Of a stretch of 36,630 nt of DNA, positions 32,156-36,630 are shown piece after piece. Origin of the DNA: SCGC-AAA076-P13 sp964276145 (GTDB taxonomy: Bacteria; Pseudomonadota; Gammaproteobacteria; Magnimaribacterales; D2472); NCBI GenBank assembly GCA_964276145.1, contig CAXYDN010000009.1, positions 1-36,630 on the forward strand. The letters are read 5' to 3'. The notes below the pieces were generated by a model. It saw only the letters and a list, made by a program, of their open reading frames with translations, was not told where the DNA came from and did no database searches. Numbering within the stretch: the first letter of the stretch is position 1; every line of letters begins with the position of its first letter. A program made the translations under genes and the position numbers.

Positions 32156-34309
32156 CTAGAAGTTTCCTGCCACAGATGACATTGCAAAATTAAGCTTTTC
32201 TTTTCTTTTATCTTCTGAAGGAGCTTCATTAAGCTTTTCACCATTATTAGCCAGTTTTATTAACAATTCACTTGGCATATATGCATTATTACCTGTAATT
32301 TCGTGATATTTCTTTAATTTTTCAACAACAACGTCTAAACCCATAGCATTTGCATGATGCATAGGACCGCCTCTCCATATAGGAAAACCATACCCATTTA
32401 TATAAACTACGTCGATATCAGCCGCTCTTTGGGCAACACCTTCAGAAAGAATATCAGCCCCTTCATTTATAAGAGCTAAAATACACCTGTCTAGAATTTC
32501 TTCATCAGATATATCTCTTCTAGTGAATCCATTATCTGATGATATTTTTTTATAGATTGCTTCATTTTCTGGAGCTGGATTTGGAGCTCTCGACCCTTCA
32601 CTATAATTGTAATAACCTTTTCCATTTTTTTGACCAAATCTATCATTATCGCAAAGGTGATCTCCTATCTTTGCATGAAGTGGTGACTCAGCACCGCTAA
32701 GCTTTCTCGCTCTCCATCCAAGATCTAAACCAACTAGATCCATCATCCTAAATGGACCCATATTTAAACCAAATGATTCAATAGCTTGATCGATTTGATG
32801 GGGAAGGGCGCCTTCCAAGAGAAGCATGTTTGCTTGCGCGGTATAGTTAAATAACATTCTATTACCTATAAACCCAGGAGCATTTAAAGATACAACAGCA
32901 GCCTTTTTAATCTTCTTACTTATATTCATTACAGTTGCTAATGTTTCATGTGATGTTTGCTCACCCCTCACAACTTCTAGCAACCTCATAATATTTGCCG
33001 GACTAAAAAAGTGAGTACCTACTACCTTATTAGGCCTATTGGTAACTGATGCTATAGCATCTACATCTAAACCTGAGGTATTGCTAGCAAGAATAGCATT
33101 ATCCTGCACATGCTCATCTAAACTTTTAAATATTTCTAGTTTTAAATCTAAATTTTCATAAACAGCTTCAATTGCTATATCAACATCATGCAAATCTTTA
33201 TAATCTAAACTCGATGTTATTAATCCAAAAACCATATCTTTTTGCTCGGCTGTCATTCGACCTCTACCAACCATAAAATCATAATTCTTTTCAATAACAG
33301 AAAGACCTCTTTTAAGATTGTCTGCATCTTGATCAATAATATGAACAGGAATACCAGCATTGGCAAAACACATTGCTATCCCACCGCCCATAGTTCCAGA
33401 ACCAATAATTCCAGCTTTTTTAACATCCATGATAGGTGTATCTTTTGGCACATCAGAAATTTTTGAAGCACTTCTCTCACCAAAGAATATATGAATCATT
33501 GCTTCTCTTTGTGGGTGTAATAAGCACTCTAAAAATAATTCACCTTCTCTTTTCAACCCTTCATCAAAATCATCAAGGTTTATTGCTGCCTCAACGCACT
33601 TAATTATTTGGCCAGGAGCAAATTGACCCTTTCTTGACTTAGCTGCAAGTGCTTGAGCTTCAACTAATACATTTTCAGAACCTCTAGCTTCAATTACTTT
33701 ATCATTTAGATCTCTTACCATTGGGTGTTTTGTGCCTTCAGCTGCTTTTTCTTTAGCAAAAGCTATAGAATCCTCAACAACATTTTCTGATAAAACATCG
33801 ACAATGCCCATATCTAATGCTTTCTTAGCAGGAACATGAGCCCCTGTGAGCATCATTTTTAATGCTTCAGATGGTCCGACAAGCCTAGGAAGCCTTTGAG
33901 TACCACCACCGCCAGGTAAAAGACCAAGATTTACCTCTGGAAGACCAACAAAAGCGGTATTTGAAGCAATTCTATAGTTGCAACATAATGCAGTTTCTAA
34001 ACCGCCACCAAGTGTTATGCCATTAATAGCAGCAACAAGAGGCTTTTTGCAGTATTCAAGACTCTTAAATACTTCATTTAGACTATGACCAGAAGGATTT
34101 CCACCAAATTCAGAAATATCAGCACCCGCAATAAAAGCTCTTCCTTTTCCTGTGAGGACAACCCCAACAACACTTTCGTCTGCTTCAGCTTTAGCTACGC
34201 CCTCATAAAGACCATTCCTAACTCCCTCACTTAATGGATTAACAGGTGGATTATCGACTGTTAAAAGCGCAACGCTATCAACTACTTCGTAGTGTACTGT
34301 TCCTTTCAA
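32156..34309 (-). CDS. Fused enoyl-CoA hydratase / 3-hydroxyacyl-CoA dehydrogenase (FadB/FadJ family)
   Basis: This 717-residue beta-oxidation enzyme hydrates enoyl-CoA and oxidises the 3-hydroxyacyl-CoA. Domain 1 (about 1-190) is a crotonase with oxyanion-hole segments (RAFIAGADISEF and NGITLGGG) and both catalytic glutamates, Glu105 and Glu125. Domain 2 has the NAD motif GSGTMGGG (about 303-310) and the dehydrogenase His in THFFSPANIMRLLEVV. Two C-terminal 3HCDH domains follow. Single-domain similarity does not separate FadJ, FadB and peroxisomal-type multifunctional enzymes, so no symbol is given. No thiolase gene is adjacent. It starts at TTG 34309 behind GGAG, with its own probable promoter. 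Confidence 0.92.
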   Translation of the reverse strand: MKGTVHYEVVDSVALLTVDNPPVNPLSEGVRNGLYEGVAKAEADESVVGVVLTGKGRAFIAGADISEFGGNPSGHSLNEVFKSLEYCKKPLVAAINGITLGGGLETALCCNYRIASNTAFVGLPEVNLGLLPGGGGTQRLPRLVGPSEALKMMLTGAHVPAKKALDMGIVDVLSENVVEDSIAFAKEKAAEGTKHPMVRDLNDKVIEARGSENVLVEAQALAAKSRKGQFAPGQIIKCVEAAINLDDFDEGLKREGELFLECLLHPQREAMIHIFFGERSASKISDVPKDTPIMDVKKAGIIGSGTMGGGIAMCFANAGIPVHIIDQDADNLKRGLSVIEKNYDFMVGRGRMTAEQKDMVFGLITSSLDYKDLHDVDIAIEAVYENLDLKLEIFKSLDEHVQDNAILASNTSGLDVDAIASVTNRPNKVVGTHFFSPANIMRLLEVVRGEQTSHETLATVMNISKKIKKAAVVSLNAPGFIGNRMLFNYTAQANMLLLEGALPHQIDQAIESFGLNMGPFRMMDLVGLDLGWRARKLSGAESPLHAKIGDHLCDNDRFGQKNGKGYYNYSEGSRAPNPAPENEAIYKKISSDNGFTRRDISDEEILDRCILALINEGADILSEGVAQRAADIDVVYINGYGFPIWRGGPMHHANAMGLDVVVEKLKKYHEITGNNAYMPSELLIKLANNGEKLNEAPSEDKRKEKLNFAMSSVAGNF

Positions 34310-34338
34310 TTTATACTCCGTAAAAAATTTAGATATGC

Positions 34339-34388
34339 ATTATACATAAAAAATACTCTTATTTATGAACGCTTAATCGCTTATTCAT
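34339..34388 (-). promoter_or_regulatory. Probable promoter and repeat operator for the fatty-acid oxidation gene
   Basis: On the minus strand a perfect TATAAT (34344-34339) lies about 30 bases before the TTG start. Around and upstream of its -35 position is a symmetric element (34365-34388): ATGAA, CGCTTA, AT, CGCTTA, TTCAT. The outer arms are inverted repeats, and the inner CGCTTA is a direct repeat at 8-base spacing. That is where a regulator could control the gene. It does not match the FadR or PsrA operators I know. Confidence 0.4.
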
Positions 34389-34428
34389 AGAGCATTTATT
34401 AAATAATCAAATTATTTTATAAAAAGTA

Positions 34429-34456
34429 TTGATAATATAATATAAGTATATATAAT
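34429..34456 (+). promoter_or_regulatory. Near-consensus sigma70 promoter
   Basis: TTGATA (34429-34434, five of six consensus bases) is followed by a 16-base spacer and a perfect TATAAT (34451-34456). Predicted transcription starts around 34463, at the first base of the hairpin described next. It is the best promoter seen in the window. It fires toward the glutathione peroxidase gene, but an intrinsic terminator lies about 75 bases downstream. Confidence 0.7.
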
Positions 34457-34462
34457 AACACT

Positions 34463-34537
34463 TGTCAGCACTCCTCTCCCCCTATTAGATTTGCTGACAC
34501 TCTGGAATCACATGGAGGGCTCAGTCCCTCCATTTTT
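34463..34537 (+). ncRNA. Candidate small RNA or attenuator leader (about 75 nt)
   Basis: The predicted transcript begins with an 8-bp perfect stem TGTCAGCA/TGCTGACA (34463-34470 with 34492-34499). It closes a 21-base loop with a pyrimidine-rich CTCCTCTCCCCC. A 12-base linker leads to the terminator stem. The loop could pair with Shine-Dalgarno-like purine runs (GGAG, GGGGAG). It could also pair with the GGAGGG of the terminator's 5' arm (six pairs including one G-U), so an antiterminated conformation is possible. No ORF of useful size lies inside it, and I do not recognise a known RNA family. It may be a trans-acting small RNA or a leader controlling the downstream ORFs. Confidence 0.6.
34512..34537 (+). 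terminator. Intrinsic terminator
   Basis: ATGGAGGG (34512-34519), a six-base loop, and CCCTCCAT (34526-34533) form a perfect 8-bp GC-rich stem followed by a T-run (33-37 and a second run at 34544-34549). It is a standard Rho-independent terminator for plus-strand transcription, directly after the candidate RNA. No protein gene upstream on this strand would need it. Confidence 0.8.
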
Positions 34538-34553
34538 ATAAGGTTTTTTATAA

Positions 34554-34640
34554 ATGAATAAATATAAAGAAGTATTTGAAACATTCATATTAGTAAGCGT
34601 TTTCATAGTATCGGTTATTGCTATAGGCCCATTAGGCTAA
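34554..34640 (+). CDS. Putative 28-residue membrane peptide
   Basis: A short ORF starts at ATG 34554 and encodes MNKYKEVFETFI, then a hydrophobic stretch (about residues 11-25), ending IGPLG. It has the look of a single-span small membrane protein with a charged N-terminal end. AAGG lies about 10 bases before the ATG, at the far end of useful spacing. It begins 17 bases after the terminator and ends 29 bases before the peroxidase gene. I do not recognise the family. An accidental ORF is possible at this size, although a clear hydrophobic core is not the commonest chance outcome. Confidence 0.4.
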   Translation: MNKYKEVFETFILVSVFIVSVIAIGPLG

Positions 34641-34669
34641 ATAGACCTTAGACTATATAATTTTTATTA

Positions 34670-35197
34670 ATGAATAAAATTTTATTATCTATTTTTTGTC
34701 TTTTCTTTGGTCAAAGTGCTCTAGCATGTTCAGACCTTCTTGATTCTGAAATGAGAATCTTAGATTCTGCTGAGAGCCAAAACCTTTGTGAGTACGAGGG
34801 AAAAACATTGCTTGTTGTTAATGTGGCGAGTAGATGTGGTTATACATATCAATATGCCAGTCTTCAGTCTTTATATGAAAAGTATAAAGAAGAAGATTTT
34901 GTAGTTTTGGGAGTTCCTTCAAGAGACTTTTTTCAGGAATACTCTAACGAAAGTGATGTAGCTGAATTCTGTTCAACAGAATATGGAGTTAATTTTCCAA
35001 TGTTCTCAACCGTCAAAGTAAGAGGTAAAAAAGCTCACCCATTTTATAAAAAACTTAAAGAAGAGTCTGGGGTAGAGCCAACCTGGAATTTTAATAAATA
35101 TCTTATTTCTAAAAACGGTAAAGTTATTTCAACTTTTAAATCTGGTGTAAAGCCAGACTCGCCTGAACTAATTTCTGCAATAGAAAGTATTCTATAA
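34670..35197 (+). CDS. Exported glutathione peroxidase-like protein
   Basis: This thiol peroxidase reduces peroxides in the periplasm or envelope. The signal peptide MNKILLSIFCLFFGQSALA is followed directly by Cys20. The region fits signal peptidase I (ALA) better than a lipobox, but a lipoprotein is not excluded. Active-site segments are the peroxidatic Cys56 in NVASRCGYTYQY (a Cys enzyme, not selenocysteine), the second-Cys-bearing FCSTEYGVNFPMF, and WNFNKYL with the conserved Trp and Asn. The family GYTPQY reads GYTYQY. TATAAT at 34656-34661 would leave an almost leaderless message, and there is no ribosome site, so reading from the upstream transcript is also possible. Confidence 0.88.
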   Translation: MNKILLSIFCLFFGQSALACSDLLDSEMRILDSAESQNLCEYEGKTLLVVNVASRCGYTYQYASLQSLYEKYKEEDFVVLGVPSRDFFQEYSNESDVAEFCSTEYGVNFPMFSTVKVRGKKAHPFYKKLKEESGVEPTWNFNKYLISKNGKVISTFKSGVKPDSPELISAIESIL

Positions 35198-35199
35198 AT

Positions 35200-35838
35200 T
35201 TATTCAGATATAAAAACAGTCTTGGGTTTATTGAAAGCAAATATACCGTTGTCTACAACTCCTGGAATATTGTTTAGCAAAGCTTCAATGGCTTCTGGGT
35301 TTGATATATCAAAATTTTGTATATCTAAGATATGATTTCCTTGATCAGTAACAAATCCTGATCTATAGATTGGAGTTCCTCCCATTGAAACTATTTTACG
35401 AGCAACAAGACTTCTGCTTTCTGGAATAACTTCTATAGGTAGAGGGAAAGTTCCAAGTTTTGTTACTAACTTTGAGTTATCAACAATACACACAAACTCA
35501 TTAGAAGCAGATGCAACAATCTTTTCTCTAGTATGCGCTCCACCACCACCTTTTATTAGTTCTTTATTTGGAGAAACCTCATCTGCGCCATCAATATAAA
35601 ATTCAATATCCATCACATCATTTAAATTAAAAACCTCAATGCCTTTTTCATTGAGCAGAATTGATGATGCTTCGGAGCTAGAAACAGCGCCTGAAAAGAG
35701 ATTTTTATATTCGCCTAATTCCTCAATAAAAAAATTAACAGTAGAGCCTGTTCCTATGCCCAAGATCATATCAGGATGAAGTTTGCCTTTAATATAATTC
35801 ATGGCTTGTTTTGCAACATTTATCTTTGAGCTACTCAT
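35200..35838 (-). CDS. rpiA: Ribose-5-phosphate isomerase A
   Basis: It interconverts ribose 5-phosphate and ribulose 5-phosphate in the pentose phosphate pathway, upstream of transketolase (encoded at 15325). The 212 residues have GIGTGSTV (phosphate loop), DGADEVSP with the catalytic Asp, and KGGGGAHTREKIVA, where E. coli has GGGAALTREK. ATG 35838 gives the usual N terminus; an in-frame start at 35865 is less likely. It is divergent from ilvA, a known gammaproteobacterial neighbour. Its 3' end faces the peroxidase gene with a 2-base gap and no terminator. Confidence 0.96.
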   Translation of the reverse strand: MSSSKINVAKQAMNYIKGKLHPDMILGIGTGSTVNFFIEELGEYKNLFSGAVSSSEASSILLNEKGIEVFNLNDVMDIEFYIDGADEVSPNKELIKGGGGAHTREKIVASASNEFVCIVDNSKLVTKLGTFPLPIEVIPESRSLVARKIVSMGGTPIYRSGFVTDQGNHILDIQNFDISNPEAIEALLNNIPGVVDNGIFAFNKPKTVFISE

Positions 35839-35866
35839 ATCTGTATAATACAAGAAAAATAACAAT

Positions 35867-35878
35867 AGATAATTATCT
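35867..35878. repeat. 12-bp palindrome between rpiA and ilvA
   Basis: AGATAATTATCT is a perfect 12-bp palindrome in the short gap between two divergent genes, ending at the proposed ilvA start codon. A TATAAT at 35844-35849 lies just upstream on the plus strand, overlapping the rpiA N terminus. Its AT content makes chance occurrence plausible, so I call it only a possible protein-binding site. Confidence 0.25.
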
Positions 35879-36630
35879 TGAGATTAAAAATAAAAAAAAC
35901 TGGGTCTTTTAAAAACTCAAAAAAATATATTAAGTTAATCGAAAATGCATCTGTATATGATGTAGCAGTAAACACGCCTATTACATTTGCACCAAATCTT
36001 TCTGCAAAAGAAAAAAATAAAATATATTTAAAACGTGAAGATCTCCAGCCCATTTTTTCTTTTAAAAATAGAGGTGCCTATAACAAAATAGTTAATTTAT
36101 CTCCCGCTCAACAAAAAAAGGGTGTGATAGCTGCATCAGCAGGAAATCATGCGCAAGGTGTTGCAAGCGCGTGTAAAAAACTAAAAATTAATTGCACTAT
36201 TGTAATGCCGATCACAACACCAGAAATTAAAATCAAAGATGTAAGAAGGTTTGGTGCAAAAATACTCCAGCATGGTGACAATGTTAATTCTGCTCTTGAA
36301 GAAGCCCTCAATATCTCTAAGAAAAAAAAATTAACGTTTGTGCATCCTTTTGATGATCCAATGACAATCGCGGGGCAGGGCACAATTGGAAAAGAAATCC
36401 TCGATGATAATAATGATTATGATGTAGTCTTTGTGCCAGTTGGTGGGGGTGGAATACTTGCTGGAGTTTCATCATGGATTGCCCAACACAACAAAAAAAT
36501 AAAAGTAATTGGCGTTGAGGTAGAAGATTCTGCATGTTTTGCAGAAGCTGTTAAAGCAAATAAGAGAGTGACCCTTAAAGAGGTTGGTTTGTTTGCTGAT
36601 GGCGTGGCAGTTGCTCAAATTGGGAAGAAT
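35878..36630 (+). CDS. ilvA: Threonine dehydratase (biosynthetic), N-terminal part, cut by window end
   Basis: This PLP enzyme deaminates threonine to 2-oxobutyrate for isoleucine synthesis. The first 251 codons are in view. They contain KREDLQPIFSFKNRGAY with the PLP-binding lysine in SFKNRGA, SAGNHAQGVA, the phosphate-binding VGGGGILAG, and FADGVAVAQIG near the end of the window. FADGVAV is typical of the long, biosynthetic IlvA with an ACT-like regulatory tail, which would lie beyond the edge. The start is uncertain: an in-frame TAG at 35866-35868 limits it, and TTG 35878 is the first standard start codon. No ribosome site is visible. It diverges from rpiA. Confidence 0.94.
   Translation, partial: MRLKIKKTGSFKNSKKYIKLIENASVYDVAVNTPITFAPNLSAKEKNKIYLKREDLQPIFSFKNRGAYNKIVNLSPAQQKKGVIAASAGNHAQGVASACKKLKINCTIVMPITTPEIKIKDVRRFGAKILQHGDNVNSALEEALNISKKKKLTFVHPFDDPMTIAGQGTIGKEILDDNNDYDVVFVPVGGGGILAGVSSWIAQHNKKIKVIGVEVEDSACFAEAVKANKRVTLKEVGLFADGVAVAQIGKN

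Noticed and set aside
35835..36053. 72-codon minus-strand ORF over the rpiA-ilvA gap
   Set aside because: It overlaps the ilvA N-terminal coding region in antisense and has no family features.
36147..36535. Minus-strand ORFs at the right end
   Set aside because: They lie antisense to ilvA, whose frame is open and matches the family throughout.
1..36630. CRISPR arrays, rRNA, tRNA genes and insertion sequences
   Set aside because: No regularly spaced repeats, cloverleaf-type tRNA sequence, rRNA motifs or transposase were seen on either strand by eye.

Overview
The window is chromosomal DNA of an AT-rich (about one third G+C by eye), tightly packed gammaproteobacterium. Gene order matches gammaproteobacterial synteny blocks: polA/engB/cytochrome c4/dsbA; lptM-lysA-dapF-DUF484-xerC-yigB; ubiE-ubiJ-ubiB-tatA-tatB-tatC; rsgA divergent from orn; miaB-phoH-ybeY-corC-lnt; rpiA divergent from ilvA. 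Ubiquinone genes, a Tat system, few intergenic bases and low G+C suggest a streamlined marine lineage such as SAR86, but this is inference without a database search. No plasmid, phage, transposon, CRISPR, rRNA or tRNA is visible.

Layout. 1-1661 (- strand): N-terminal end of gshA, cut by the window edge, and pckA. 1825-6224: dsbB, polA, a Coq4-like protein and engB. 6295-7989 (+): periplasmic redox cluster (cytochrome c4, DsbA, cytochrome c5-like). 7984-12532 (-): ubiK, yigB, xerC, DUF484, dapF, lysA and a 35-residue LptM lipoprotein. 12578-15150 (-): metK-ahcY, the SAM half of the activated-methyl cycle, behind a leader resembling SAM-II/SAM-V riboswitches. 15325-20512 (+): tkt-pgk-fba, then dtd and a LOG-family protein. 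20509-25906 (-): a PhyH-type oxygenase, tatC, tatB, tatA, ubiB, ubiJ, ubiE, rsgA. 25948-32136 (+): orn, miaB, phoH, ybeY, corC, lnt and an L,D-transpeptidase. 32156-34309 (-): a fused enoyl-CoA hydratase/3-hydroxyacyl-CoA dehydrogenase. 34310-34669: the only long non-genic stretch. 34670-36630: exported glutathione peroxidase, rpiA (-) and the first 251 codons of ilvA (+).

Themes. Four ubiquinone factors (UbiK, UbiJ, UbiB, UbiE) and a Coq4-like protein sit in three places. Disulfide and thiol chemistry recurs (DsbB, DsbA, GshA, glutathione peroxidase). Central carbon genes cover gluconeogenesis (PckA, Pgk, class I aldolase) and pentose phosphates (Tkt, RpiA). Genes on one strand often overlap by 4 or 8 bases.

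The most interesting undescribed element is in the 360-base gap at 34310-34669. A near-consensus sigma70 promoter (34429-34456) is followed at once by a hairpin with a C-rich loop and then an intrinsic terminator. Together they predict an RNA of about 75 nt, either a small RNA or an attenuator, followed by a 28-codon membrane-peptide ORF and the peroxidase gene. The metK leader and the Coq4-like protein come next in interest.
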